Shown: positions 7,916 through 16,995 of the stretch, one piece after another
Numbering within the stretch: the first letter of the stretch is position 1
Layout: each line of letters starts with the position of its first letter
Assembly: GCA_018814305.1 (NCBI GenBank)
Contig: JAHJAA010000066.1
Coordinates: 1-35,956 of the forward strand
Direction of reading: 5' to 3'
Length of the DNA: 35,956 nucleotides
From: Pseudomonadota bacterium
GTDB lineage: Bacteria; Desulfobacterota; Desulfobulbia; Desulfobulbales; JAGXFP01
Position numbers and translations under genes: made by a program
The notes under the pieces: generated by a model
Databases searched by the model: none
What the model saw: the letters and a program-made list of their open reading frames with translations, nothing else
Told to the model about the DNA's origin: nothing

Positions 7916-8678
7916 CGTCGCCATCCCCTAAGTAAATCTTGATGACTTCGGGATTCTGCTGAATGGCAGTAGGGACATCCTCGGCAATCTTCTGACCGAA
8001 ACTGAGCACCACAATCTCATCGGAGATATCCATGACCAGGGACATATCATGCTCCACCAGAAGTACGGTGATCTTGCGCTCCCGGATCTTACTGATTAAC
8101 CGGGCCACCTCGGCGGTCTCCTGCATATTCAGACCGGCAGCAGGTTCATCGAGCAGCAGCAGGTTGGGCTCGGCAGCCAGGGCCCGGGCAAACTCCACCG
8201 CCCGTTGCTGCCCGAAGGCAAGGCTGATGGCCTCGGAATCCGCCAGCTCAGCAATTTCCAGCAGCTCCAGCAACGCCATGGATTCCTCCCGAATATCCCG
8301 TTCCTCCTTCCAGGTCCGGGGCAGATTGAGCATCCCGGCTATAAATCCGGACCTGGTTCGGGAGTGGCGACCAATCATGACGTTTTCCAGGGCGGTCATC
8401 CCGGGAAAAAGTTTGATGTTCTGGTAGGTCCGGGCAATGCCTGCCGTGGCAATCTGCCAGGGCTGACGCCCCTGGAGCGGTTTTCCTTGGAAGAGCACCT
8501 GCCCGGAATCAACCGGCAGCGCTCCGGAAATCAGATTGAACAGGGTGGTCTTGCCGGCGCCATTGGGACCGATCACCGCCTTAATCTGGTTCTCGGTCAC
8601 CGCAAAACTGACATCACTCACTGCCTTGAGCCCACCAAAGCGACGGTTGAGATTTTTCACTTCCAGGATCGGCGTCAT
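7908..8678 (-). CDS. livG: Branched-chain amino acid ABC transporter ATPase LivG
   Basis: A 256-residue ATPase with Walker A GPNGAGKTT, the Liv-specific sequence GIARTYQNIKLFPGMTALEN after it, a signature region ISLAFGQQRAVEFARALAAEP and Walker B LLLLDEPAAGLN. LivG proteins commonly have a degenerate LS-G-QR signature like this one. It overlaps livM by four bases (ATGA), so translation is probably coupled. It drives uptake through LivHM together with LivF. Confidence 0.93.
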   Translation of the reverse strand: MTPILEVKNLNRRFGGLKAVSDVSFAVTENQIKAVIGPNGAGKTTLFNLISGALPVDSGQVLFQGKPLQGRQPWQIATAGIARTYQNIKLFPGMTALENVMIGRHSRTRSGFIAGMLNLPRTWKEERDIREESMALLELLEIAELADSEAISLAFGQQRAVEFARALAAEPNLLLLDEPAAGLNMQETAEVARLISKIRERKITVLLVEHDMSLVMDISDEIVVLSFGQKIAEDVPTAIQQNPEVIKIYLGDGDDA

Positions 8679-9730
8679 TGTCCGCCTCCCCGAAGTTTTT
8701 TCAGGCGGGTAAAGAGCTTGAGCCGCAACAGACCCTCCGGGGCAAAAAGCATGATAACGATCAGAATCACTCCGAAAACCGCATCGTCATAGCTACCGAA
8801 CACCCCACGCAGGGAAAGAAAATTCAAGACCACCCCCATGGACAACGCCCCCCAGATACTGGCCATCCCACCCACCGCAACAATGGCCACATAACGCACT
8901 GATTTCATCACCCCCGCTTCAGAGGGTCCGATCCCACCGTTGTAATGGGTAAGAAAGACCCCGGCCAGGGCGGCCACCCCGGCGCTCAACATAAAAATTT
9001 TCAATTTGTATCCGGCGGTATTTACTCCCATGGCATTGGCCGCCTCTTCACTGCCATGGATGGCACGCAGGGCTCGGCCCACCCGGGAGTTGATCAGATT
9101 GATCAGGAGGATCATGAAAATCAGCACCAGTCCCCAGGCAATATAATAATTGCTGACCCGGGCTCCGAACCCCCCACTCACCGCAACCCCGGGCAGCAGG
9201 GGAAAAGGTGGCACCGAGGAGATCCCATCGGCCTCACCAAAAAGCCGGTTGGCCAACACCACCCGGTAGACGATGGTCCCAAAACCAAGGGTTGCCATGG
9301 CCAGGTAGTGCCCTTTCAATTTCAACACCGGGCCGCCAATCAGAAAGGCGATCAAAACAGTTACCCCCACCGCCACCAGGCAAGCAACCCACGGTTGCAC
9401 CACCAGGAGTTGCCCGCCATAGAGATCCTGCCCCGCCACCAGGCATCCACTCTTCTTGAGCAAAACAATCAGAGTATGATCCTGATAGGTCACCAGATTA
9501 TGGGTGGTGAGAGTTGCCGACAGATAACCCCCGATGGCAAAAAATCCGGCATGCCCCAATGAGATCTGCCCGGCATACCCCATCAACAGACAGAGTCCAA
9601 TGATCACCAACGAATAATAGGCGCTCATGGTCAACTGGGTCAGATAATAGGTGGTATGGGTCCAACTGGTGACAAGTTGCACCAGCACGACCAAGGCCAG
9701 GAGAACAAACAGGGGCAGATAACGCTTCAT
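8675..9730 (-). CDS. livM: Branched-chain amino acid ABC transporter permease LivM
   Basis: A 351-residue inner-membrane permease with many hydrophobic helices and the LivM signatures MGYAGQISLGHAGFFAIGGY near residue 50, LKGHYLAMATLGFG, and GSEEAANAMGVNT. Unlike minimal LivM proteins it has an insert of about 35 residues (THNLVTYQDHTLIVLLKKSG and following) between helices 3 and 4, of unknown effect. It starts three bases after the livH stop and overlaps livG at its end. Confidence 0.92.
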   Translation of the reverse strand: MKRYLPLFVLLALVVLVQLVTSWTHTTYYLTQLTMSAYYSLVIIGLCLLMGYAGQISLGHAGFFAIGGYLSATLTTHNLVTYQDHTLIVLLKKSGCLVAGQDLYGGQLLVVQPWVACLVAVGVTVLIAFLIGGPVLKLKGHYLAMATLGFGTIVYRVVLANRLFGEADGISSVPPFPLLPGVAVSGGFGARVSNYYIAWGLVLIFMILLINLINSRVGRALRAIHGSEEAANAMGVNTAGYKLKIFMLSAGVAALAGVFLTHYNGGIGPSEAGVMKSVRYVAIVAVGGMASIWGALSMGVVLNFLSLRGVFGSYDDAVFGVILIVIMLFAPEGLLRLKLFTRLKKLRGGGQ

Positions 9731-9732
9731 CC

Positions 9733-10623
9733 TTAAAACTCCTTGAGCCCGGCGGCATCTTTCCGGCCAAACAGACCGTGGGGGCGGATGAAGAGGATGA
9801 GCAAGAGAATAGCGATGGCGATGGCGTCTTTATAGGCCATCGGCATCAGGCTGATACTGAAGGCCTCGATCAGGCCCAGCATAAGACCTGCGGTCACCGC
9901 AGCCATACTGTTGCCGAGGCCGCCCATAATCGCCACAGTGAAACCCTTGATGGCCAGATCCGGACCACCGTCATAGGAGGTGTAGGTGATGGGCGACATC
10001 ACGCAACCGGCTAAAGCGCCGATTCCGGCGGAGAGCATAAAAGAAAGGGTCACCATATTGCGGGCGTTGATCCCACAGAGGATGGCGGCCTTACGGTTGG
10101 CGGAACAGGCCTGCATCTTCTGGCCGGTCAAGGTGTATCGGAAGAAGAGACTCAGGAGAATAACCATCACCGTGCAGACCCCCATAACCCAGAGAACTTG
10201 GGGTGAGACCCGCGCCCCCAGGATGGATATCGCCGAAATCTCATTGCCGACAAAATAGGGCAGAGCCCGGACCGATTCGCCCCAGATATGAAGAGCAACT
10301 TCACGACTTAAAATCGAGATGCCGATGGTGATGATGATCAAGCGGAGCACCGACGGTCGATCCAGCCAGCGGATAAAGACGATCTCAATCAAGGCGCCCA
10401 CGACCATGGTGATAGCCACCGCCAGGGCAATGGCCAGGGGCAGCGGCATCATCTTCTGCAGAGAGATGGCGATCATCCCCCCCAGCATGACGAACTCACC
10501 CTGGGCAAAATTGATGATCCCGGTTGTGTTATAAATGATATTGAAGCCGATGGCGACGATGGCGTAGATAATACCGTAGGTCAGTCCGGCAAAGACGTAT
10601 TGGATGAAGAGTTCGAAAGACAT
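9733..10623 (-). CDS. livH: Branched-chain amino acid ABC transporter permease LivH
   Basis: A 296-residue permease with ~8 hydrophobic segments. The LivH hallmarks are GLTYGIIYAIVAIGFNIIYN and TGIINFAQGEFVMLGG near the N-terminus, GINARNMVTLSFMLSAGIGALAG in the middle and KGFTVAIMGGLGNSMAAVTAG towards the end. The start has little Shine-Dalgarno character. A gap of 218 bases with a hairpin separates it from livK, a common layout that lets the binding protein be expressed above the permease. Confidence 0.92.
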   Translation of the reverse strand: MSFELFIQYVFAGLTYGIIYAIVAIGFNIIYNTTGIINFAQGEFVMLGGMIAISLQKMMPLPLAIALAVAITMVVGALIEIVFIRWLDRPSVLRLIIITIGISILSREVALHIWGESVRALPYFVGNEISAISILGARVSPQVLWVMGVCTVMVILLSLFFRYTLTGQKMQACSANRKAAILCGINARNMVTLSFMLSAGIGALAGCVMSPITYTSYDGGPDLAIKGFTVAIMGGLGNSMAAVTAGLMLGLIEAFSISLMPMAYKDAIAIAILLLILFIRPHGLFGRKDAAGLKEF

Positions 10624-10628
10624 AGACA

Positions 10629-10772
10629 GACAATTATAAGTATAAAATTATAAGTTATAAGTTATGGAAGATCCGAATCGGATACTTTCGGTAACTTCCT
10701 CTACTTTCATAAATGACTCCATTAAACAGTAACATCATCAACTTTAGACTTATAACTTGAAACTTATAACTA
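10629..10772. repeat. Paired TTATAAG-type inverted repeats between livK and livH
   Basis: An AT-rich stretch at 10629-10666 (ATTATAAGTTATAAGTTAT) and its inverted relative at about 10746-10772 (ACTTATAACTTGAAACTTAT) enclose ~80 bases without a gene. The layout resembles the pair that flanks the four-helix-bundle gene. Confidence 0.55.
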
Positions 10773-10783
10773 TTTCCAAAACA

Positions 10784-10817
10784 ACCGCCGTCAGGCCGAG
10801 AAGGCTCTGACGGCGGT
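10784..10817 (-). terminator. Hairpin downstream of livK
   Basis: An 11-bp perfect stem (ACCGCCGTCAG/CTGACGGCGGT) with a 12-base loop lies just after the livK stop. In the minus-strand reading it is followed by TTGTTTTGG, so it can act as a partial terminator or as a 3' stabiliser that keeps livK mRNA above livHMGF. Confidence 0.65.
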
Positions 10818-10841
10818 AAGACCATCTCTATGGAATAACCC

Positions 10842-11990
10842 CTACTTCTTATACGGTACGAATTTTCCGTCCTTGACCATCCACATGGCGAAAGCATCAA
10901 TATCAAGGCCATTGTGATCAGCAGCAGAGAAATTAAACACGCCGCCGGTACCGGCATAACCGGTCATGTTCTCGATGGCATCACGTACCTTTTCCCGGTC
11001 CGCCCCAACTTCCTGGATTGCCTTACAGAGGATCTTAAAGGCATCCTGGGCATGACCGCCGAAGGTGGAAACCGGCTCCTTGTACTTGGCCTCATAGTCC
11101 GCCTTATACTTTACGAGCAATGCCTTCTGAGGATTGGCATCGTCAAGCAGTTCCGGGGCCAAGAGCCGACCAGCCGGGAAGATGATGCCTTCGGAAGCGG
11201 CGCCACTGGCCTTGGCGTACTCGATGTTGCCATAGCCATGGCTCTGGAACAACGGGACATTCCACCCGGCCTGGCGCATATTCTTGGCCAGAATCCCTTG
11301 GGCCGGAACGATGGACCAGTTGACCACCGCCTGAATCTCCTTGTTGGCCATCAATTTTGCAACCACGGCGGAGAGATCGGTCTCTTTCTTGTCATAGACC
11401 TCGGACGCGAGGATCTCGATCCCGAATTCCGGAGCAATGGTCTCCAGTTGGCCCTTACCGGCATTGCCGAAACCAGTGTTGCCGGAGAGCACGGCAATCT
11501 TGGTGAATCCCAGATCCTTCATGGCCCCGAAGATCTTCTTAACCGCATCACTGTCCTTCTGCGGGGTCTTAAAGACATATTTGGCCACCGGGTTAACAAT
11601 CACCTCAGCGGCGGCACAGGAGAGCAGAATGGTCTTACCCTCTTCAGCAATTCCCTTAATCTTCATGGTCTCGCCGCTGGTGGAGGGACCGATGATGGCA
11701 AAGACCTGCTCTTCCTCGATCAACTGTTTGGCAAAGGAGATGGCCTTTTCGGGACTGGCGCCGGAATCCTTAATTACCAGCTCAATCTTATTGCCGTTAA
11801 CGCCACCTTGAGCATTCAGCTCAGCAGCCAACATCTCCAGGGTCCTGGCCTCAGGCCCACCCAGGAAAGAAGCGCCACCGGTAACCGCCAGGATGGCCCC
11901 GACCTTGATGGTTTCCGCCAGAGCGGTGGCCGGCAAAATGAACGTACCCGCCAACAGCGTTGCCATAAAAACGTTCCGAAGTTTTTTCAC
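10842..11990 (-). CDS. livK: Periplasmic branched-chain/aromatic amino acid binding protein LivK-like
   Basis: A 382-residue periplasmic binding protein (Peripla_BP_6 type). I chose GTG at 11990: AAGGAGG lies about six bases upstream, and the product starts with a proper signal peptide, VKKLRNVFMATLLAGTFILP then ATALA before ETIKVGAI. The in-frame ATG at 12083 would add 31 residues with no signal character. Family features include IKVGAILAVTGGASFLGGPE, the hinge-region IGPSTSGETM and a closing W-M-V-K-D-G-K-F. It delivers the ligand to LivHMGF. The neighbourhood of PaaK, IorAB and an ACT protein suggests that the ligand may be an aromatic amino acid or aryl acid and not leucine; this is inference. 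Confidence 0.92.
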   Translation of the reverse strand: MKKLRNVFMATLLAGTFILPATALAETIKVGAILAVTGGASFLGGPEARTLEMLAAELNAQGGVNGNKIELVIKDSGASPEKAISFAKQLIEEEQVFAIIGPSTSGETMKIKGIAEEGKTILLSCAAAEVIVNPVAKYVFKTPQKDSDAVKKIFGAMKDLGFTKIAVLSGNTGFGNAGKGQLETIAPEFGIEILASEVYDKKETDLSAVVAKLMANKEIQAVVNWSIVPAQGILAKNMRQAGWNVPLFQSHGYGNIEYAKASGAASEGIIFPAGRLLAPELLDDANPQKALLVKYKADYEAKYKEPVSTFGGHAQDAFKILCKAIQEVGADREKVRDAIENMTGYAGTGGVFNFSAADHNGLDIDAFAMWMVKDGKFVPYKK

Positions 11991-12131
11991 CTTACTCCTC
12001 CTTATCCCTATTTTATCTGGATATATCATCAGTCCTTCCCAAAACCCATTTCGGAGAAGACCTGTTGATCCTTTTTTTGCCACACCGAACGCCTTAGCGA
12101 TTCTGAAAGCCCCTTAAATCACCGGAAAGAC

Positions 12132-12563
12132 TCAGAGAGCATGCACCTCGCTACCGCTTAACACCTTGATTCCTGCCGCTTGCAGGGCAGTAACGGCCGC
12201 ATCAGTTTGCTCAAAACGAAAGAGCATCATGCCGGTCTTACCACTGACCTGGGTAAAGGCATACATATATTCCACATTCAACCCGGCCTTGGTAACCGCC
12301 TGGAGAATTTTGTCAAGTCCACCGGGGCGATCCTCAGCCGCCACCGCCACCAGATCGGTAATCCCCACCGTAAAACCCTTTTCCTTCAAAACCCGCTGGG
12401 CCTTATCCGTATCATCAGCGACGATTCTCAATATCCCGAAATCAGTAGTATCCGCAAGAGACAGCGCTCGGATATTGATCCCCGCCTCGGCCAGACAATG
12501 ACTGATCTCCGCCAACCGTCCGGATTTATTCTCCAAAAAAACCGCAACCTGCTTGACTTTCAT
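12132..12563 (-). CDS. Tandem ACT-domain protein
   Basis: A 143-residue protein made of two ACT domains: 1-~68 (VKQVAVFLENKSGRLAEISH, then CLAEAGINIRALSLADT) and ~70-143 (DLVAVAAEDRPGGLDKILQA, then VTKAGLNVEYMYAF). The R-L-A-E and G-G-L-D turns with the following A-G-I-N/A-G-L-N are the ligand-binding loops of ACT domains, which bind amino acids. Stand-alone tandem ACT proteins of this type are frequent next to PaaK and IorAB genes. A sensor role for an aromatic or branched amino acid is plausible but unproven. A good GGAGG precedes the ATG. Confidence 0.88.
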   Translation of the reverse strand: MKVKQVAVFLENKSGRLAEISHCLAEAGINIRALSLADTTDFGILRIVADDTDKAQRVLKEKGFTVGITDLVAVAAEDRPGGLDKILQAVTKAGLNVEYMYAFTQVSGKTGMMLFRFEQTDAAVTALQAAGIKVLSGSEVHAL

Positions 12564-12676
12564 AACTCAGCCTCCAATCAAAGTTGATGGCGTCGCCATC
12601 TCGAGACATTTAACAAATCCATCAAAAGATTAATTCGTAGTATTCAAAAACATTCTTTCCGGCACTATGAAATCCT

Positions 12677-12782
12677 GTAAACGAACAGCAGTGCCCCAGG
12701 TGTGCGCTCAGAATGGTGAGCTATAGTAAAGCTATGCGAGCCAGGCTGAATGCGTGCAGATGGGGTGCTGCTGTTCGTTTAC
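12677..12782. repeat. Palindromic element B over the paaK-2 stop codon
   Basis: Arms 12677-12706 and 12751-12782 are near-perfect inverted complements. The TAA of the second ligase gene (12779-12781) is inside the right arm. The loop core at 12715-12744 (TGGTGAGCTATAGTAAAGCT then ATGCGAGCCAGG) matches element A at 23 of its first 28 positions. The arm sequences differ outside a shared CCCCAG, but each arm still pairs with its partner. Confidence 0.85.
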
Positions 12783-14092
12783 AACTTGCGGTTGTCGAAA
12801 ACCCGCTTCGCCTTCCCCTCACTACGCTGAATGGTCTTGGGTTCAACCAGTTTGATCTTCGCTGAAATTCCCAGCAGATCCTTAATATCATTCTTAATTT
12901 TCGAACTAATTCCCTCCAGTACCTTGATCTCGTCGGAGAAGATTTCCTCACTGACCTCCACCTGGACCTCGATGGAATCAAGCGAACCTTCCCGTTCTAC
13001 CATGATCTGATAATGGGGTTCAACGCCTTCGATCTTCATCAACACCTCCTCAATCTGGGAGGGGAAGACATTGACCCCACGGATAATCAACATGTCGTCG
13101 GTCCGCCCGGTCACCTTAGGCATCCGATAAAAGGTCCGGCCGCAGGTACAGACATCGGCAATGAGATGAGAGATATCCTTGGTTCGATAGCGAATAACCG
13201 GGAAGGCCTCCTTGGTCAAGGTGGTAAAAACCAGCTCACCTGCCTCACCCACCGGCAGGGGAGCAAAGGTATCACGATCAACGATCTCGGCCAGAAAATG
13301 ATCCTCCATAATATGCAGCCCGCGCTGTTCTTCGACGCACTCGATGGCGACCCCGGGTCCCAGCACCTCAGAAAGACCATAGATATCGATGGCCTTGATC
13401 TTCAAGCGCTTTTCAAGCTCCCGGCGCATCTCTTCGCTCCAGGGCTCGGCCCCGAAGACCCCGACCCGCAGCTTCAGGTCGGCCGGATCAATACCCATCT
13501 CGGCCATGGTATCGGCCAGGTTCAAGGCGTAGGAGGGAGTGGAGAGGAGCACCGTCGAACCGAAGTCACGCATGATGGTGATCTGCCGTTTGGAGTTGCC
13601 GCCGGAGATCGGGATAACCGCACAGCCAATCTCCTCGGCCCCGTAATGGGCCCCGAGTCCCCCGGTAAAAAGTCCATAGCCGTAGGCATTATGGACGATA
13701 TCGCCCCGGTTCACCCCAGCAGCAGTCAGACTCCTGGCCATCATTTCAGCCCACATCCCAATATCGCGCTTGGTATAACCCACCACGGTAGGCTGCCCGG
13801 TGGTCCCTGACGAGGCGTGGATCCGAACCACCCGTTCCAAAGGGACGGTGAAGAGACCAAAGGGATAATTCTTCCGCAGATCTTCCTTGGTGGTGAAGGG
13901 TAACAACCGGATATCGGCCAGGGTCTTGATGTCCCCCGGAGCGACCCCGGCATCATCCATTTTCTGACGATAATAGGGCACGGTGGCATAAACCCTTTCT
14001 ACCTGGGCTTGAAGCCGTCGAAGCTGCACCAGCTCCAACTCCTCCCGGGGCATGGTCTCCTGTTTCTCATTCCAGATCATACGTTCCTCCAA
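12779..14092 (-). CDS. paaK: Phenylacetate-CoA ligase (AMP-forming), copy 2
   Basis: A 437-residue PaaK-type ligase, with [67 protein letters not shown] and [20 protein letters not shown] in the expected order, and a C-terminus [15 protein letters not shown] closely like copy 1. The cysteines in the loop VCTCGRTF (and PCGRT in copy 1) are common in this group. The two copies are clearly homologous but diverged, which suggests different aryl substrates. An ATG at 14092 follows TGGAGGAACGT. The gene lies between iorB (after a repeat-filled gap of ~290 bases) and the ACT gene. Confidence 0.92.
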   Translation of the reverse strand: MEERMIWNEKQETMPREELELVQLRRLQAQVERVYATVPYYRQKMDDAGVAPGDIKTLADIRLLPFTTKEDLRKNYPFGLFTVPLERVVRIHASSGTTGQPTVVGYTKRDIGMWAEMMARSLTAAGVNRGDIVHNAYGYGLFTGGLGAHYGAEEIGCAVIPISGGNSKRQITIMRDFGSTVLLSTPSYALNLADTMAEMGIDPADLKLRVGVFGAEPWSEEMRRELEKRLKIKAIDIYGLSEVLGPGVAIECVEEQRGLHIMEDHFLAEIVDRDTFAPLPVGEAGELVFTTLTKEAFPVIRYRTKDISHLIADVCTCGRTFYRMPKVTGRTDDMLIIRGVNVFPSQIEEVLMKIEGVEPHYQIMVEREGSLDSIEVQVEVSEEIFSDEIKVLEGISSKIKNDIKDLLGISAKIKLVEPKTIQRSEGKAKRVFDNRKL

Positions 14093-14207
14093 AAGACAGT
14101 TATACGTGTAAAGTTATGCGCTATCAATCGTGGTAAATAACGGATCAGTTTTTAGAGTGTTATCTCTAACCTCGCTCGGAACCATCAAACCGTACCATCC
14201 GAAACTT

Positions 14208-14334
14208 GATGGCTAAGTAAAAAGTCTGATCTACTGCGTCGTAGCGCATTTTTGTTCGTTCGGCATACCACATGTATGGCCTCGCTCACAAAAATACACT
14301 ACTCCTTGTATATCAAAATTTTTACTTAGCCATC
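14208..14334. repeat. ~127 bp nested palindrome (MITE-like)
   Basis: Outer arms 14208-14223 and 14319-14334 are perfect 16-bp inverted repeats (GATGGCTAAGTAAAAA). Inside, the segment from GTAGCGCATTTTTGTTCG to CTCACAAAAATACACTAC forms a second stem, closed by GGCATACC...GTATGGCC. There is no coding capacity. It fills the gap between iorB and paaK-2 together with TTATAAG-type stretches. Confidence 0.8.
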
Positions 14335-14384
14335 CTGGGACTTTTTACGAGACTATCAAACTTCAAACTTATAACGTATAACTT

Positions 14385-14972
14385 TTAACTTTCTTTCCCC
14401 GCTTTTCGCCCGGCCTTGAATACCTTAAGATTGATCTCCAGGAACCGGGACGGGACCCGTTTTTCAATGGCGGTCAAAAACGAGGCCTCAGGAATCGGCA
14501 AAAGGGTAGAGAGAGCACCAACCAAAGCGACATTGGCCGCCTTAACGTTCCCTGCTTCACGGGCAATCTCAAAGCCGTCCACCGGTATTACTGTCAACCC
14601 ACGTCCGGTCAACTCTTCCAGGATATTTTCCGGATAGATGGTCTTGCCGGTGGCCACCGCCGGCGGCATGATCCGCTGGGTATTGACGATCACCTTGCTC
14701 TTTTCATGAAGATAGGGCAGGTAGCGCAGGGCCTCCATAATCTCAAAGGCCAACAGGAGATCGGCGGTTCCCGGTTCAATTAATGGGGAGTAAACCTTCT
14801 TGCCATATCGGAGATGAGCCTCCACCGAACCGCCCCTTTGGGCCATGCCGTGGACCTCACTCTTTTTGGCATCATGGCCTTGGGAAAGGAGGACCTCGGC
14901 AGTGAGTTCACTGGCCAGTAAAATACCCTGTCCACCCACCCCGCAAAAGAGGATATTACCGCTCTTTTTCAT
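14385..14972 (-). CDS. iorB: Indolepyruvate ferredoxin oxidoreductase, beta subunit
   Basis: A 195-residue gamma-domain type subunit: NILFCGVGGQGILLASELTA at the start, then KSEVHGMAQRGGSVEAHLRY with the conserved R-G-G-S-V, and DLLLAFEIMEALRYLPYL. With IorA it oxidises aryl-2-oxoacids (indolepyruvate, phenylpyruvate, 4-hydroxyphenylpyruvate) with CoA and ferredoxin to aryl-acetyl-CoA and CO2, or runs in reverse. The ATG at 14972 overlaps the iorA TGA by one base (TGATG), after GGGGG. A GTG three bases earlier is also possible. Confidence 0.93.
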   Translation of the reverse strand: MKKSGNILFCGVGGQGILLASELTAEVLLSQGHDAKKSEVHGMAQRGGSVEAHLRYGKKVYSPLIEPGTADLLLAFEIMEALRYLPYLHEKSKVIVNTQRIMPPAVATGKTIYPENILEELTGRGLTVIPVDGFEIAREAGNVKAANVALVGALSTLLPIPEASFLTAIEKRVPSRFLEINLKVFKAGRKAGKES

Positions 14973-16786
14973 CACTTGTCCCCCTTGCTGATGGCCTTGA
15001 ACTTACAGAGCGGCAAACAAAGTCCGCAGCCCACACAGGTGATCTCATCAATTTGGGCATAGCCCTTTTGTTTATCCTTATACCCCCTCTTTTGGGCCTC
15101 GGCCGGGGTCAAGGGATGCCAATGGATAGCCGGACAACCGATCCTGAGACAGGACTGGCAGCCGGTACAATTTTCAATAACGGTATGAAGGGGATACTTA
15201 ACCCGTTTTTTCTCTGATGGAATTAATACACAAGGATAACGAGTAATGACCACCGAGGGTTCATCTCGTTCGATCTCTTCCTTCAGCGCATCATAAGTTT
15301 CCTTAAGATCCTGGGGATTGACGGTACGGACATGCTTGACCCCAATGGCCCGGCAGAGCTCCTCGAAATTGATCGAATTGGCCGGCTCACCCATCAGGGT
15401 GGACCCCGAAGCCGGATTGGGCTGATGACCGGTCATGGCGGTGATCCGATTATCGAGAATAATCACCGTGGAATAATCCTTATTGTAGACCGTGTTGATC
15501 AGTCCGGTAATCCCCGAATGGATAAAGGTGGAATCGCCCAGCACCGCAACGATTTTCCCCTTTCCTTCGTCACCCAAGGCCTTGGCCATCCCGTGGGCCA
15601 TACCAATACTGGCCCCCATGCAGACACAGGCGTCCATGGCGGAGAGCGGCGGCAAAAAACCCAGGGTATAGCAACCGATATCACCGGAAACAAACACCTT
15701 AAGCCGATTCAGATTATAAAACAGACCACGATGGGGGCAGCCAGCACACATATTGGGTGGACGCGGCACCACCACCACCGGCTCAAACCCGGACGGGCCT
15801 GCATTTCCAGTCACCGAGCGCCGGACAATGGCGGAATTCAATTCACCAATGGCCGGAATTAGCTCCTTGCCACGGCATGGGATACCCATGGCCTTGATCT
15901 GGGTCTCGAGAAACGGATCAAGCTCCTCGACCACCACAACCTCATCAACCCCAGCGGCCAATTCACGGATCAGGTTGACCGGCAGGGGATAGACCATTCC
16001 CAACTTTAAGACAGTGGCCTTGGGAAAGGCCTCCTTCACATAAAGATAGGAGGTTCCGGCCGTGACAAAACCGATCTTCTTGTCCCCCCACTCGAGTTGA
16101 TTTTCTGCAAAGGTCTCGGCAAAGGTGGAGAGTTTTCCTTGACGCTCTGCCACGGCCAGTCGGCGGGCCCGGGCATTGGCTGGGAGCATCACCAACTTGG
16201 CGGGCATCCGCTCAATACCGGGCTTAACCTTCGACTTTTCGATCTTGCCGGCCGAGACCACTCCTTTAACATGGGCGACCCGGGTGCAGCTCTTCAAAAG
16301 CACCGGCGTGTCGAACTGTTCACTCAACCGATAGGCCAGTTTCAAATACTCCTTGGCCTCGGCCGGATCGGATGGCTCCAGCATGGGCAACTTGGCGGCC
16401 AGCGCATAGTTACGGCTGTCCTGCTCGTTCTGGGAACTGTGCATGGTGGGATCATCGGCAACGACAATCACCAACCCACCCCGCACCCCGGTATAGGAGG
16501 CGGTGAACAGGGGATCGGCCGCAACGTTTAGGCCCACATGTTTCATGGTGGCCAGAGCCCGAACCCCGGCAAAAGAGGCGCCGATGGCCACCTCCAGACC
16601 CACCTTTTCGTTGGGGGCCCATTCGGTATAGACATTTGAATACGTGGAGAGATTCTCCAAAATTTCGGTGGAAGGGGTGCCGGGATAGCCAGAGGCAACC
16701 TTGACCGAGGCCTCATGGGCCCCCAAAGCCAAAGCCTCATTCCCGGAAAGCCAGAGTTTTTCCGAAGCAGGTTTTTTTGGGGCCAC
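14972..16786 (-). CDS. iorA: Indolepyruvate ferredoxin oxidoreductase, alpha subunit
   Basis: About 604 residues, the usual IorA length. The pyrimidine domain contains ASGYPGTPSTEIL and MKHVGLNVAADPLF. The TPP domain contains CAGCPHRGLFYN, SGDIGCYTLGF, MGASIGMAHGMAKAL and the Mg/TPP motif GDSTFIHSGITGLINTVYN. The C-terminus holds a ferredoxin-like domain with CTGCQSCLRIGCP and CVGCGLCLPLCKF, though the first set is atypical of a plain CxxCxxCxxxC. I prefer GTG at 16786, six bases after AAGGAG, over the in-frame ATG at 16807, which has no ribosome binding site. It is followed without a gap by iorB, and the 2-oxoacid it uses probably comes from the nearby aminotransferase. Confidence 0.93.
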   Translation of the reverse strand: MAPKKPASEKLWLSGNEALALGAHEASVKVASGYPGTPSTEILENLSTYSNVYTEWAPNEKVGLEVAIGASFAGVRALATMKHVGLNVAADPLFTASYTGVRGGLVIVVADDPTMHSSQNEQDSRNYALAAKLPMLEPSDPAEAKEYLKLAYRLSEQFDTPVLLKSCTRVAHVKGVVSAGKIEKSKVKPGIERMPAKLVMLPANARARRLAVAERQGKLSTFAETFAENQLEWGDKKIGFVTAGTSYLYVKEAFPKATVLKLGMVYPLPVNLIRELAAGVDEVVVVEELDPFLETQIKAMGIPCRGKELIPAIGELNSAIVRRSVTGNAGPSGFEPVVVVPRPPNMCAGCPHRGLFYNLNRLKVFVSGDIGCYTLGFLPPLSAMDACVCMGASIGMAHGMAKALGDEGKGKIVAVLGDSTFIHSGITGLINTVYNKDYSTVIILDNRITAMTGHQPNPASGSTLMGEPANSINFEELCRAIGVKHVRTVNPQDLKETYDALKEEIERDEPSVVITRYPCVLIPSEKKRVKYPLHTVIENCTGCQSCLRIGCPAIHWHPLTPAEAQKRGYKDKQKGYAQIDEITCVGCGLCLPLCKFKAISKGDK

Positions 16787-16870
16787 GCAAGACTCCTTTT
16801 TATTCATGACTTGAGCGGAGAAAGTGAAACCGGGAGAATGGTTTCAAAGCATTGTGTGACCGATTTTTTA

Positions 16871-16899
16871 CCACGAATCTTGGTCGAATTCAAGAGTGG
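16871..16899. promoter_or_regulatory. Imperfect palindrome upstream of iorA, possible operator
   Basis: The sequence CCACGAATCTTGG, a short spacer and TTCAAGAGTGG form an inverted repeat in the 209-base gap between iorA and cobS. No U-tract follows on the minus strand. It could be an operator for the ior genes or the end of the cob transcript; the evidence is position and symmetry only. Confidence 0.3.
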
Positions 16900-16995
16900 T
16901 TCCCAGGAAACCGATAAAGATGTCAAAATGATAAAAATGAGCGACGATTCAAAATCACTTCATTGTCATCCAAAGTGGCTGGAGCAGACTCCGGA

